The position numbers were made by a program, and so were the translations under genes. The notes under the pieces are model-generated. The model was not told where the DNA came from, did not search any database, and saw only the letters and a program-made list of their open reading frames with translations. 64,000 nucleotides of DNA from Ricinus communis. Taxonomy: Eukaryota; Streptophyta; Magnoliopsida; Malpighiales; Euphorbiaceae. Positions 1-12,832 of the stretch are shown here, piece by piece (position 1 is the stretch's first letter; every line of letters begins with the position of its first letter). The stretch lies in the NCBI RefSeq assembly GCF_019578655.1, contig NC_063265.1:23298285-23362284 (forward strand). Reading direction: 5' to 3'.

Positions 1-3000
1 TAGTACTTTGGCTAGTGAAGATTCTTGGGAAGACTCCCCTGTGAAGATGGTAGAATGGTGGAGAGTCATTTTGGATGAGGCACACGTCATAAAAAATGCA
101 AATGCACAACAAAGTCGAGCAGTTACTAATCTGAACGCTAAGCGGAGATGGGTTGTTACTGGAACACCTATACAGAATGGATCTTTTGATCTGTTTTCCT
201 TGATGGCCTTTTTGCGGTTTGAGCCGTTTTCCATCAAAAATTATTGGCAGAGCCTGGTACAGCGCCCACTTGCCCAGGGGGATAAGAAAGGGCTCTCGCG
301 GCTGCAGGTAATTCATATATCTGATTGTTTCTGTTTCATGTACTTGAGATTTTGTGATTATATATCTGATTGGTACTTTTCTATATAGCGTAAATTTTAT
401 CATGCACCTAAGTTTGATAATATTTAATGATGTTTGCTTGAGATTTCTTTATTATTTACAACCCAACAAGTATTCTTTGAGTAACATTCTGTACTCATAC
501 TTGTTCAGATGGTTATATTATTATTTTATTCTTACCTGTAGAGGAGCAGATGCTTTTCTACGAGACTTACTTTGCATTCTAGGTTATATTGCCATCCTTT
601 CAAAATTTTATTTTTATTAAATTTTTCATGATGAAGAGAGTTCCAAAAAGGGATAAGAAATTAACAATCAGAGCCAAAAAAAGACTATTTTACGGTTCAT
701 TATTTTGCTTTGAGATCATATGATTCCTTGCCTGTGAAAGTAGATGCTTCTAGCTACTACATTAAAATGACCTCTTTGGCCTACCATTTTTCTTTCACTA
801 GAAGGTGAAGTGAGTTTGATGATGTGGAGAAACTTTGTAATATCACAAAGATCTTAAAATTAAGAAAAGGAACTGTAACTAACTCCAATTATATTGGACG
901 AGGACTTACTTGAGTGAGTTGAGCTAGAAAGATTTTAATATGTCGAAACCCAGCCATTTACAACATATCAGGATTTGCTCTTTGTTTGAAAGATCAATTA
1001 TTGGATATATTTGTCGAATATGGCCTTGAGTTCCTTCTACTATCCTTATGAAAATTTCACTCATTTTAGTCCTTTAAGGTCTTCCCCCTTTTAGTTCTTT
1101 AGTTTTCTTTTCTTTCCTCTCTTTCTTGAGTGTTCAGCGAGGATGTATGGTCTTCAGGAGAGCCTTTTAGGATAATTTATTGTGGAACTCATCTTTCTTG
1201 ACCATGATATATTGAGAACAAACTAGGATTGTGCAAATCAGTTTAATGATATGTGATCATTTACAGAAGCAGTTAGTCCTTATTTCTAAATTCTGGATTA
1301 GAGTAGGATCATACTTATTTCTTACAAGTGTTTAGTACTTTCTAGACCAGCAGGATTTGTTTCTGCTTGCCTACTGAAGAAAGTGAAAAAAGTAGTTAGG
1401 ATTTACTATACTATTATGAAATGTGCTAGAATGAGGAAGAGATAATTCAATTGGGAATGCAGTTTTGGGTTTAATTAGTTTAATTGTTAAATAGTTTCTA
1501 GAATCTTTCATAGAGAAGGAAAGAGAGAGGTGGGGAGGTAGGGCAATGGGGTGGGGAAGTTGCAAAAACTGGTTTGAGGCTGAGGTAGAACAGACATGAG
1601 CAATGGGGTGGGGAAGTTGCAAAAACTGGTTTGAGGCTGAGGTAGAACAGACATGAAACCCTTTTGGATTTTTAGGTGTTAACTCATGTAAAATATGAAT
1701 GTTTGTTACTCTTTGTAATCAGTTTTTGTTAAAAAAGATCATCAAGCCATTTACGAAATTAAGAAGAGATGGTTTAATAGATTAATATGTCAAATTCTGC
1801 TTTAGGACGTCCTTTGTTAATGAATCGGTCTCCAATGAAAAAATTATTTAAAAGAAAATAAAGAATGAAAGATAAGAATAGAAGAGAGAAAGAAAGTAAG
1901 AGATGGAAAAGGAAATTTGAAATAACACTTGGGAACTATTTTCAGTAGCTAAATTACTATAGTTTCTACGAAGTTGTAGCAAACTGAAGGAAAACAAACA
2001 TGTTGTAAATCACGTGGAGCAAATGCGGAAATATTTAGAATTGAATCGTACTAAATAACCAAATCGAAAAAATTTAGAATTGAAGATATCCCTTGATTTT
2101 CTTACTTCCTCCTAACCGAACTGTATTGAAATTATTTTTTTGGTATGAGTTCTTCTAGATCTCATTAGATACCCGTATTGAGGATTCTATGGAATCATCA
2201 CCTATTGTACCAAAACCGAAAAACCAAACTAGAACTAGTTTTGGTCAAATGTAAAAATGCTTAATAAATTAAGCAATTTTAATCTAATAAATTTTTACGT
2301 TCATTGGCTCAAATATAGCAAATTTACAACTGCGAACGCTAAGTGTAGATTTTAGTTTCATAATATTCATCTCTATTAGAGGTGAATATATAATATATCA
2401 TTTTACTATGTAGTTATTGAAGACAAACATGTTATAAGTAATTTTACTAATTTTTATTTTTTTATATTTAATTTAATTTTTTTTTTATAGATTTTCAAGT
2501 CAATTACAAATAGATTAAGTTAAAAAATATTATTTTTAATTAATAAAAAAGGAAAAATCTTCGAATCTCTATTGTCTTGTTTCGTATCAAACCATTATGT
2601 TAGACCCAAATCTCCAAACCAAACCGTCCGAAAAAAATCAGGACAGAGATTTTTATATTACAGCATGGTTCTGGAGATTCAACTTTAAAAATTTCTGAAA
2701 TTCGGTTCGGCTCCGAAGATTTTCTAATCTCCGGATTCTCCTGAATCGTGCTCACCCCTATTTTAAACAATCAAAATTATGTCAGTTTTCTCTTTGAATG
2801 TTATAGTGCAGTTTTTATTACGGAGAAGAGATGTGACTTATGAATTTTCTTTCATTCTATGTTAGTTTCACACCATAACTTGTGTCACAACTTCATATGT
2901 TTTTAGGTTTTAATGGCAACCATTTCTTTGCGGAGAACAAAAGACAAGGGTTTAGTTGGATTGCCATCTAAAAGTGTAGAGACATGTTACATTGAACTTT

Positions 3001-5988
3001 CTCAAGAAGAACGTGAACTCTATGACCAGATGGAAGGGGAAGCCAAGGGTGTCGTACAAGGCTTTATTAATGCTGGTAGCCTAACATGCAACTATTCTAC
3101 CGTACTTTGCATAATATTACGACTTCGCCAGATATGTAATGATCTGGCCTTGTGTCCTTCAGATCTGAGAGCACTACTACCTTCCAACAGTATTGAAGGT
3201 ATTAAAACTTTAAATTAAGTTACTTTTCCTTATTTTGACTATTGAAATTTATTGCTTGAATTTTCTGACTACATATACATTGCTATTTGTTAGATGAATT
3301 GTTCTTCAAGCTTTACTTTTTTATGAATTAATTAGGCTGGTGATTCAATTTGCCCAAACATATCTATCTTTTTTTGTACTTGCTTTTATTTCTTGAGAGA
3401 GTTGGTTCGATTTGTCTCTTGCTGTTTAGTTTTGGAGGTTGTGTTTAACATTTTGGTATATGGGGAGTAGGGAGATTTGGAGGTTTAGGGCATCACACAT
3501 TCATGGAAAGTGATAGAGACAAAATATGCCCTTGTTTAGCAAGACTTTGTCAACATATCTGTTTAGTCGATGATTACAGTTGTTTACATAACCACTGCTG
3601 CTTACTTTCCTAGTGGTCTGTTTTAAAGAATTCATGATTGTTTTTGTTAAACAGAGTACTTGTCTGCTATTACTTTCTGACAACTCCTTCAAATACTATT
3701 GAAAATAATCTCTTAATTGGACCAACTGCAAAGTGATTGAATGGGCTCTGGAAGAGCGATTTGTTTGTTGATGCTGAAAAGTTGAGCATAAGGCCCAAGC
3801 TTTCTCTTGTAGTTGATATTCAACAATACTTTCAGTCAAGAGCTGATATGCAACAATGCTTTGGGAGTTATTATCATAGACATACATGTGAAATTCAATG
3901 CACATCCTTGAGTTATGGAGTCTACCATTCTTGAAAAAATGGAGCTTTTGGACCAACATTTTCATCTATTCAACATTTTCAGTTTGTCATCTTTTTCAAT
4001 TAAGATTCATGGGGGTGAATTTTAATGCATAATGATAGGTTACATGCTAGGGATTGCAAACGAGTAGGATTAGTGGCATAGCTAGAATTTTGGTCAGTGG
4101 AGGCAGAGATTAATGAGCTGTAAATACATTATAAATAGGTTGATACTAAACATACTAATAAATTACAAAGCAATATTTATTATGTTTGGAAGTTGAGTGG
4201 GAGCAGCTGACCTCATTCATTTTTAAGTGGCTATACCTTACCATTTAGCTCTACCTCTACCAGTACTTGTTTAATTATTCATTACTGCTACCTGTCCCAG
4301 GCCCTATTAGGATTCTATCGTTGCTGCTCATACTCGTCCTAAACTCTCCAATCCGTTTGTTAACTCTTATTCCTTAGAAAATGTCAAAAACTTATAAAAT
4401 ACTTATATTAACATGTATCACTTCAAAAAATCCACAAAATAACATTAACATTAATGTATTTCTATCAGGGGGTTTGGGTCTTACCCATAACTATCACGGG
4501 TATCAATTTGGCTACCCGTACCCAGTCCAAACCCAACACTTACCTGTAGTCATCTTATTACGGTTGAATCAGAATGGATACCCACCGTACCAATTGGCGT
4601 TCCTACCACAGGTTCAGACCACGGAAATAGTCTTCTTCACAGAAGTTGCAGTGCAGTAAAGTGTCATCAAGTTGGACACCCTTTGTGATTTATTTTCGAG
4701 AGAAGCAAGATAAGTATCAGTTCTGTTGGCTAAAACTTATCTCCAAGTAGACATATCGATCTACTCTACTGCATCCTTGCCGATGTTGTTCATGTGCAGA
4801 AAATAGCCATCAGAGTATAAAAAATGATCACTATTCTGATGACTGTCCATCAGAAAATCTGGTGTTGAATGGATTTTTTGGGGACTTGTGCTAAGATAAG
4901 TCAGTAATGTGTCACCTTTATTCATGTAACACATCAATTTTTCTTTCATGAGCCATTTTGGCTGACAACTGAAAGTTGTCGTGTCTGTTTTGTTTATAAC
5001 TCATGGCTATTAGATAAACTTGGCTGCTTAAGGCCTGACTGCTAAGGAATCATTTTGCACATCTCTTTTGACTGTATATTATTTCAAGAAAGAGGTTCAT
5101 GCAGGAGTCTAGTGACAGCTTTAGTTACTGGTATGATTATATTTTTACTGTTGCTAACCTTTCAGAACTTGGTTGCAAGCAGATGTATCCAATAACCCTG
5201 AGTTACTTGAAAAGGTGGTTGCTGTGCTGCAAGATGGTGAAGATTTTGACTGCCCAATCTGCATTTCTCCACCTATCGATACTGTAATTACGCGCTGCGC
5301 TCACGTCTTTTGCCGCCCCTGCATCTTGAAAACCCTGCAACGCATGAAGCCCTGCTGCCCACTTTGTCGCCGATCTCTAACTATGTCTGACCTGTTCTCA
5401 GCCCCTCCTGAATCTTCTCACACTGATAACACTGAAATTTCTTCTTCAAAAAGAAATACATCATCCAAGGTCTCTGCTCTCTTAAACCTTCTCATGGCAG
5501 CAAGAGATAAAAATCCAACTGCAAAATCAGTAATATTTTCACAATTCCAAAAGATGTTGGTATTACTTGAAGAGCCATTGAAAGCAGCTGGTTTTAAGAT
5601 ATTGCGGTTAGATGGAACAATGAATGCAAAAAAGAAGGCTCAAGTTATAAAAGAATTTGGAATTCCTGGGCCTAATGGGCCCACTGTTCTGCTTGCCAGT
5701 CTTAAGGCTTCATGTGCTGGCATAAACCTAGCAGCTGCTTCTAAAGTCTATTTGTTGGAGCCGTGGTGGAACCCAGCAGTTGAGGAACAGGCTATGGATC
5801 GTGTCCACCGAATTGGACAAAAGGAGGATGTAACAGTTGTGAGGTTGATCACTCGAAACAGCATTGAGGAAAGGATATTGGAGATGCAGGAAAGGAAGAA
5901 GAAACTGGCCAAGGAAGCTTTTGGGAGGAGGGGAGCAAAAGCACATGATGTTAGAACAGATGATCTTCGCATACTCATGTCTTTGTGA
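1..5988 (+). CDS. SMARCA3L1: SNF2/RAD5-type ATPase with RING finger (SMARCA3-like 1), 3' part
   Basis: Three exons can be joined in frame: 1-307 (codons start at base 2), 2907-3198 and 5183-5988 (TGA). All introns are GT-AG; the 467 residues are the C-terminal half of a protein whose start lies left of the window. Seen: SNF2 motif II DEAH (residues 25-28), motif III with TGTPIQN (53-59), a C3HC4 RING finger inserted in the helicase (C223, C226, C238, H240, C243, C246, C258, C261), then the C-terminal helicase domain with EEQAMDRVHRIGQ (400-412). The embedded RING defines the RAD5/HLTF/SMARCA3 group: DNA-dependent ATPases and ubiquitin E3 ligases of post-replication repair or chromatin remodelling in the nucleus. 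The last acceptor was placed at 5181-5182 rather than 5164-5165, because only this keeps the phase and the family's residues before the RING. No lesion is seen. Best match from memory is Arabidopsis At5g05130. Confidence 0.93.
308..2906 (+). other. Intron of the SNF2 gene (2.6 kb)
   Basis: GT at 308-309 and AG at 2905-2906 after a T-rich tract. The intron is AT-rich with no sustained reading frame. It contains a 57-bp tandem duplication (1543-1656). Towards 2100-2762 there is a patch with repeated aaaccgaa/ttcggttcgg words that ends in gtgctcaccccta, which looks like the end of a hAT-type non-autonomous transposon, but no matching left end was found. Confidence 0.8.
1543..1656. repeat. 57-bp perfect tandem duplication in intron
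   Basis: Two adjacent identical copies, 1543-1599 and 1600-1656, each beginning gcaatggggtggggaagttg and ending cagacatga. Neither copy is in an exon. The lack of differences suggests a recent duplication, or an assembly artefact. Confidence 0.92.
3199..5182 (+). other. Intron of the SNF2 gene (2.0 kb)
   Basis: Donor GT at 3199-3200; acceptor AG at 5181-5182. The exon 2 remainder (one base) joins to two bases of the next exon. A patch around 4470-4620 has repeated acccgtaccca/taccc words and may be a transposon relic; no terminal repeats were found. Nothing else coding was seen. Confidence 0.75.
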
Positions 5989-7636
5989 GTTCTTACTCTC
6001 ATTCACATGTGCATATTACTTCTATGAACATATAGTGCCTTATAGCGGTCTATATCTATCTGCACCATGTAAATTTTCTGGGAGCTCTTTTTGAGTTCTT
6101 GTAGGTAAATATGCATAACTTAAGCATGGTAATCCAGTTAGAACATTGTTTAGCTTATGCACAGAAGCACAACCTCAGTGCAAACCAAATTTGGAATTTT
6201 GTTTGGCAACTTGAATATCTATCTACAAGTATTTTGCAGGATTCATTGGTTTAGATACTAATCTTTTGGCTTTGCATACATGCATTGGTAGCAAGATGAG
6301 ATTTCTGCACATGCTTTCCTGAAAGTCCCTGGTACGCTGGTATTTGAGACTGCCTTTTTAAGCTTGAAAGTGATCTTGGCAATCAATAATATTGTGTCAA
6401 CTTGCAGGTGCCCCAGGGTTTTTACCTGTTTGTTGGAACGTTTTCATAGACTTTCTGGATTGTGTGTTATGCGTTTATTATTCCTTTAGAAGGCATGGTC
6501 AAGTTCATTGCATAATAAAGCTAAACAATAAAATAGGATAGAAAAAGAAAGGGTGGGAAAAAGGAATAAGAAAGGAGTAAGTTATTTTCTCTACTTTTGT
6601 TTGAAAAAGATGTGAAAGTGAAAGAAAGAAAAAGTGAGAAAAATCTCTTTTTCTTAAATTTTTAAAATTTAAGTTGCTTTTTTTTAAAAAGTTAATACTA
6701 TCAAAATTGGCTAATGAAATATTCACAAAAATATTGTGAATTTATTTTTTAAGTTATTAATTTTTTTTTTTTTTTTTTACATCAAAAGGTTAAAAGTGGT
6801 TGATGAACCAATAGTAGAAAGATGGGTAAACTGATAAATATATTAGGAAAACACAAGTTTTTCTATCAAAACAAGGTGAACCAAAATTGGTGGGGCTAAA
6901 GAAAATTTTACCATGACCATATATTTCTTCACTCTCCTTGACAATGGAATGTATGTTTTTATACCTCTTTTTCATGCCTTTCTTTCCTCTTTCTACTTTT
7001 TCTCCCCTTCCCAAATTATGGCTCAGAGAATGAGGATAAATTATGAAGTCTTTTGGAGGTCTAACTTTTGGAGGATATAATATCAGTTCTAAATGATTAG
7101 TTTAGTTAAGGTTAAATAAAAAAAAAATATTAGTATAATAGTTTTTTTGTTATTCCATATGTCCGTAAAATTATTAAATATTTTTATACTTACAATATAA
7201 CCAAAAATAATAAAAGCAAATAAGACTCATTCGATACATAAGTATCATTAAATATTTGAAGCATTTTAATAAATTATAGATTTTAAATCTTAAAAAATAT
7301 TTACATTCTTTACAAAAAGCTAAAAGTAATTATAAATGATATTTGCTGAACAAATTATGGTATATATTAAATATATATTTGATGTCTTTTCAACTATTTT
7401 AATATATATAGATTACAGATTTATAAAATAATACATTACACTTATTCTAGCTGGGTATAAAAGTTCTACATTAGCTATATGTTCGATATATGTTGGATAA
7501 TTTTTAATCAAAAGTTTAGTTTATTTAACATATTTTTAGTTTGATATTCATTATTTTTCTTCAGGAGCAACATATATAATACTAGTATTCATTCAACATA
7601 ATAGGATACATTCAATTTATTTTAATATATTTTTTA
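5989..7636. other. 3' flank of the SNF2 gene and intergenic DNA
   Basis: The probable 3' UTR runs from 5989 for a few hundred bases, with several AATAA-type words (for example near 6385 and 6512). From about 6520 the DNA becomes strongly purine/pyrimidine-biased (A/G-rich 6535-6660, a T-run near 6760-6779, C/T-rich 6955-7015), then very AT-rich. No gene is supported here. Confidence 0.5.
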
Positions 7637-8563
7637 TTAAAATATCTTATGGCAACTATGAGGGGTAATGAATTAGTTGTTTATAAAAATCAATTTCAAC
7701 TAAAAGTTTTTTGCTTTGAAAGCCTCGAGTATTGAAACCAATATTAGTGAAAGTAATTAATCAAAGTAATTAAACAATTCAATATGAGAATGTAATCAAT
7801 AGAATAAAAACAAGTAAATATAAGAATTTAGGAAAGAGAAAATCAAACTCGAAAATTTATAGTGGTTCGGCCAATTCCTTACCTACGTCTATTTCTCAAG
7901 CTTCACTTGAGATTTTCACTACTAATGATCTTTTCATGGGTGTAAGAACAAACCCAAGTGTTTCCCATCTCATACTCACCCTTTTACAAGTGTTTTAATA
8001 GCTAATACTCAAACTAAATGTTTTTCATAGCTAACGGTCTAACCAAAGTGTTTTCTTAAAGCCCACACTCTAACTCAATCTAAGATTTTCAATTTTAGTT
8101 ACAAGAATAATCAATCCCTTACCCAAGTATTCAATCTAACCTTTTTGAGCTTTGAATATAAGAATCAATAAGTTTACTCAAAAATTCAAATCTTCTCTTG
8201 AATCTTCAATATAAGATGAATTTTATGAAGAAACAGAGATTGTTGAAAGATATAATAAATATGAGGCTCAAGTAAATGCTCTTACTTGACTTAGAACCAT
8301 TAGAAATAAAGTGTTAAAATAGTTCTAGGTGAAATAGAGACGTTATACTCTCGCTAAATGCAAAAATAGCAGTTTCAACAATCTTTTTAAATGCAGCTTC
8401 ATAGGTAGGAACATTCCTTCGCGGCTGTGAAGCATCATCTTTCATGGTGGGAATCTTTACTCACGGCTGAGAATATCTTCTTTTATGATTGGAAACTTTT
8501 ATTTACAACTAAGAATGTCTTCTTTCACAGCTAGAAACTTTGCCGTGAAAGCTAGTGGACTTG

Positions 8564-9772
8564 TGTTGAACGATTCCCGCAAGTGTACGGCTCGTTACAA
8601 GTAGTATGTGTGATGAGTGAGTATCGTCCCACAGGGAGATGGAAAAAAAATAAGAATCCTAGCACCAAGTGTGATCTTGCCTCGTACAAGCTAATAGAGT
8701 GAATGATTTTTAAACTGGATTATTTAAAGTAATAAATAAGCAGAATGCTAGAGTAAGCAGATTGTATCAAAAGAAATTTAGGATTTAAAAACTAGAGCTT
8801 GGATTCATTCGCTAGGCACTTGCTTGAATTGCAGAATTTTGTTAATTCGGTTAATAAATCCCCGGTCAAGGGTAGGCTGTTCATAAATCCCTAAGGCTCT
8901 TTCAAAGTCACTCAGGCATACCTAAAGCAAACACAACCTATTCTCATGGTCTAATGAATCACTCAGGTTTATTAAGTCCCTTGACAGTCTATTCATCCCC
9001 TAAGGTCTTGTCTATTTTCGTGATCAAGGGTCCTAAGAATCACAGGTTTTATGAGCTACAAATCATGCAACCTTTGTTGTCATAAATTTATCCACAGCAT
9101 GCATTTAATCAGGCTTAAATTAAGCACAAGATTAATAAGCAAAACCTGAGAAATTGACTGATGATAATTAACTGCAATAAAATAAATATCCAGACAAGCA
9201 GTAATCCTGGCTACATGAATCGAAACTCTAGAAAAGTTTAGTTACCCATAAAGTAAACTATTAAAAACAGGAGTAAGGGGTACAAGAAAAAGGCTGGAAA
9301 AATAATCTGAGTCTGCACAGCCCCTTCCTGCACCGATCCTTATGTCCACGTCACTGTCTCTCTCTGTTTTCTGTGTCGCTGTCTCCCTCTGCGTCGCCGT
9401 CTTCTCCGTCTGTGTCGCTGTCTCCTTCTACGTCGCCCTCTACGTCGCCGATGTCTCCTCCTACGTCGCCCCCTCCTCTGCTTCCTTCTTTTTCTCCTTT
9501 TTTTTTCTTCTGCCCTAGGGCTCGATGACCATGCCCTCAACTTGTTGGGCCAGGAGGCCTCACGGGCCAGACAATCGCGGGCTTTTGGGCTCCAAATCCT
9601 CATAAACCTGCATCAGCATGGTAAAGCCCAAATAGCAAACCCAACCATGCAACAAAAAGGAAATACTACTACATTAAAGTAGAAAATGTATTATGATTGA
9701 ATATAATTAGACTGCAAACAATAAATAATAATAAAAAATGCTATAAGAATTATATATAAATATGGCACATCA
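8564..9772 (-). mobile_element. Solo gypsy-type LTR, 1209 bp, TSD ACTTG
   Basis: The segment starts TG (tgttgaacgattcccgcaag) and ends CA (ggcacatca), and is flanked by the identical 5-mers acttg at 8559-8563 and 9773-9777. The sequence on both sides is element B LTR. On the minus strand it starts TGATGTGCC and ends with a stretch rich in gtgggacgatactcact and cttgcgggaatcgttcaaca, which I associate with Tat/Ogre-like gypsy LTR ends. No internal region or second LTR is present, so it is a solo LTR left by LTR-LTR recombination. Confidence 0.88.
9340..9510. repeat. Low-complexity C/T-rich minisatellite-like tract
   Basis: Irregular repeats of words such as gtcgctgtctcc and tacgtcgcc inside the solo LTR. 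On the other strand it gives a meaningless arginine-rich reading frame. Confidence 0.8.
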
Positions 9773-10179
9773 ACTTGTGAAGAAAAAATTCTTAACGGGT
9801 GTGAATCTTTGTTCACAATTGAGAAGCTTTCTTTCACAGTTAGGAATATTTCTTCATGGCCACGAAGGGCTACTTTCACGGATGTGAATATTAGCCCTGA
9901 ATGCTTTTGTGAATTTCCTCACTTCTCAAGCTAGACAGACTTCACAGGTGGAAGTGGAAATATTTGTTCATGGCTATGAATACTCTCTTTTATGATGGGA
10001 AAGTTTTGATCATGATCGTGAATTTGCCCTGTTCTAAAAAGATAAAGGATTTTGATCCTTCTGCTTCATTGTATCAATAACAATCAAAGAATACCTACTA
10101 ACAATAATAACACTAAACAAGATTGTTTGTAATAATACTTTGCATCATCAAAATCACATATGAAATCTTGAGGTCAACA

Positions 10180-10195
10180 TTCTCTCTCTTTTTTA
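10180..10195 (-). other. Polypurine tract of element B
   Basis: On the minus strand a run of A and G (aaaaaagagagagaa) directly precedes the LTR start TGTTGACC. This is the normal position for the plus-strand primer of an LTR retrotransposon and fixes the element's orientation. Confidence 0.7.
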
Positions 10196-10990
10196 TGACA
10201 AAAATATTGATGCAATAATTAAAATAATTCTCCCATTAAAAAGATCACTATTATAAAGTGTGAAAGAAAGATTTAAATGAAATTATGAAATCAAAATATA
10301 TATGTATACTCCCATTTCTTTTGTGACTTGAGGATCTTCATGATATGTTTACTCCCCTTAAAAAGATAATATTTGCATCACTAAAGACATTTCTCCTCAA
10401 ATTATAACTTTAGGCATAAATATAAGTTTTTACAATATATGGAGAATGATATAAGATCATTTTAAAATAACGTTATCAAATAAATATCAATTAATTTCTT
10501 AATATATGACCATGTAAAACCTTAGGGCATGAGAGTATATATTCAAACACTTCATTTATAAGATATAAAATATATTTAAAATAATTGTATAAGTGAATTT
10601 TAAATATACTCCTCTAATATGATAGAAGATTGATGCATGATTCTCTTTCTTTTATAGTAAGATTTAAAAGTAGATAATTTTGCTCCTTGAACTTATTTTT
10701 GATCTTTGTATCCTAATCAATTGACATTAAGAGAAAGTTTTTGGAGAGTATATGATTTTTCTACAAAATAAAATAAATACCTTCCTCCAAATAGATAGAT
10801 TAAGCTCTTCCTTAAACCAAAATTCTTTTTCACGATTAACAAGTATAAGGGTGAGAGCACTTATTATTAATAAGAAAAAGAATAAGAAGGTAAAGATTTC
10901 CATTAATAAGACATAGGCAATTTAGCAACTAAGCATTTAAATGTACTCAACTCACAACTTATAAGGTTCATTAAAGAGTGAAGAATATAT
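10196..10990. other. Element B internal non-coding sequence
   Basis: AT-rich sequence next to the polypurine tract. On the minus strand this is where the 3' untranslated part of a copia element is expected. No pol motif or reading frame was recognised. Confidence 0.4.
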
Positions 10991-12407
10991 TAGGGCTGAG
11001 TACGGATCGTTCCAATTCGGTTATCTATAAATTACCAGTACCATACCAAATCTCAATTCTTTTAAAGTTGAAGGTACCAGTACCATACTAAACATAAAAG
11101 GATCCGTACCGTATTGTACCAATTTTTATGGTTAAATACAGTTCGGTTCGGTGCTATTTTCGGTTCTAAAAAATTTTAAAAACACAACTTTAATCTCATC
11201 TGTAATCAAATATATTTAGAAAAAAATATGATTACCAACCTAAAGAAAGTAGCATGAAAATCTGAATTAGAATTGCAATCACATTCCTGAACAATATATT
11301 TTGCAATTTAGTCACTTGTAAATAAAATAATTCATTCAATGTTCAAATATAAACCATTAAAATATATGTTACTGCTAGCATAAAAATATTTTACATATGG
11401 CAATCATTAAAACAAGATATTTTTTGCAGTTGCAGCCAACAATCTACCCAACAAAAATAAAAGTAAAAAAGAAAGAAAAATATCTGAGACTGAGCAATGG
11501 CGGCACAGTTATGGAAAGAGAGAGCGCTAAAGAGGAAGACGTCTACACGAGCCAATTCTTGCTTCTACCTTTTTGTGAGCTGCGCTAAAGACGTCTAGGT
11601 GAGCCAATTTCTTCCTTCTTCCTTTTGATTTTCTATCGAGAAATTTGCCTTAGGGATTTTGTCTTTTTGAATTGAAAATTGAGAGGTGCGATGGTGTGTT
11701 CTAAATAGGTAGATGTCTACGCGAGCCAATTTCTTTATTCTTCCTTTTAATTTTCTGTCCAGAAATTTATTTTAGAGATTTTGTCTTTCTGAATTGCAAA
11801 ATGGAAGATGCAGCGGTGTGTTCTAAAGGGGAAGACGATGTGTTCAAATTGTTAGATGTAGGCTTATAGTATGTGGTAAGAAAATGTATTAGGGTTAAGT
11901 TAGTAGATAATAAATTATAAATTTAGTATTAGAATAATATATATTAGTATCAGTATACTATATGATATATTAATATATAACTTATATTTTTTATAGAGTA
12001 TAAAGTATATTATAATATTATAGTTACTTTTAATATGTAGCATTTTTTTCTTATTTCAATAATAATTGCTTGAATTATATAAAATGATAAATATGAAATA
12101 ATTTTTTTATAGAGTATAAAGTATTTTATAATATTATAGTTATTTTTAATAGGTGTTATTTATATAATATAAATAATTACTAATAAATATATGTAAAAAA
12201 TTCGGTTCTACGGTTTGGTCTGGATCAGTACAAGACGGATCGGTTATGGTACGGTTTTTACTAAAAAACCAGTACCATACCGTAATAGTAAAAAAATTCG
12301 GATAAGTTCAATTCGGTTATAAAAAATTTCGGTTATTTCGGTTCTGGTATTTTTCGGTACGGTTATTTAGTTTGGACAGGAATCACCGAGATCCATGCTC
12401 AGCCCTA
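10991..12407. mobile_element. Non-autonomous hAT-type DNA transposon, 1.4 kb
   Basis: Terminal inverted repeats: left tagggctgagtacggatc (from 10991) and right, reverse-complemented, tagggctgagcatggatc (from 12407), matching at 16 of 18 positions. Flanks give an 8-bp duplication with one mismatch: gaatatat (10983-10990) and ggatatat (12408-12415). TIR start TAGGG and an 8-bp TSD fit hAT superfamily elements. The interior has many cggttcggt/ttcggtacgg words near both ends and no transposase. It sits within element B. Confidence 0.82.
11591..11834. repeat. Imperfect ~122-bp tandem duplication inside the hAT-type element
   Basis: The unit beginning acgtctaggtgagccaattt at 11591 recurs at about 11713 as atgtctacgcgagccaattt, and both continue through gattttgtctttttgaattg-like sequence. 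A third partial start (acgtctacacgagccaattc) lies at about 11540. The copies differ at many sites, so the duplication is old. Confidence 0.75.
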
Positions 12408-12832
12408 GGATATATACCACTTAAGAATAGAATTGCAACTAAACTTTCACTAGCAAATTTCTTTGACATTAAGATCAATTGAATCTTTTTTAGCACATTA
12501 GAAAGTTGCAAATGCTTAATTATTTAACCTTGATTATAGTTCTTGGTATGCTTCTCTCTTTATATTCATCAAGAGTTTTTGAATATTTCCTCTTTGATAT
12601 CACTTTTGTACTTCATTTATACTGCCCATAAAAATAAAAAGCATAAATAACTATCTTTCAAGAAGCGAGAGGTTAGCTTAATAAAGAGATTAAAATTGAT
12701 TTTTATCAATTCAAGAATTAAGAATATTTTGAAATTCTTAGGGGCATGAAAATAGAAATTCAATTTATTCTAATCAAAGTAAGACAAGAGATAAATATTC
12801 TTCACTTTTGTTTTCCAACTATAATATTATAT
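12408..12832. other. Unassigned AT-rich stretch
   Basis: This lies between the hAT-type element and a copia LTR start. It is probably remaining element B internal sequence; no coding motif was recognised. Confidence 0.35.

Larger units (their letters stand above)
7637..10179 (-). repeat. Element B 3' LTR, interrupted by a solo LTR
   Basis: 7640-8050 aligns over hundreds of bases with 22078-22437 (for example the shared stretches aatttatagtggtt and caagcttcactt). Read on the minus strand, the LTR starts TGTTGACC at 10179 and follows a purine tract. Removing the insertion at 8564-9772 and its duplicated 5 bases leaves about 1.3 kb. The left end at 7637 is set by alignment only. Confidence 0.75.

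Noticed and set aside
2090..2762. Possible hAT-type non-autonomous element in the SNF2 intron
   Set aside because: The right end (gtgctcaccccta) looks right, but I found no matching left end or target duplication; left as a note only.
5166..5182. Alternative acceptor (ttcag at 5161-5165) for the last SNF2 exon
   Set aside because: It leaves the wrong phase with exon 2; the acceptor at 5181-5182 restores phase and family residues.
5728..6006. Two minus-strand open frames opposite the last SNF2 exon
   Set aside because: Shadows of a strongly conserved coding exon on the other strand; no family resemblance.
6500..7020. Purine-rich and pyrimidine-rich blocks considered as arms of a MITE
   Set aside because: They do not pair base for base when one is reverse-complemented; simple-sequence bias explains them.
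9340..9603. Arginine-rich minus-strand open frame of 87 codons
   Set aside because: It is the translation of a C/T-rich low-complexity tract inside a solo LTR; no domain, and the composition explains the frame.
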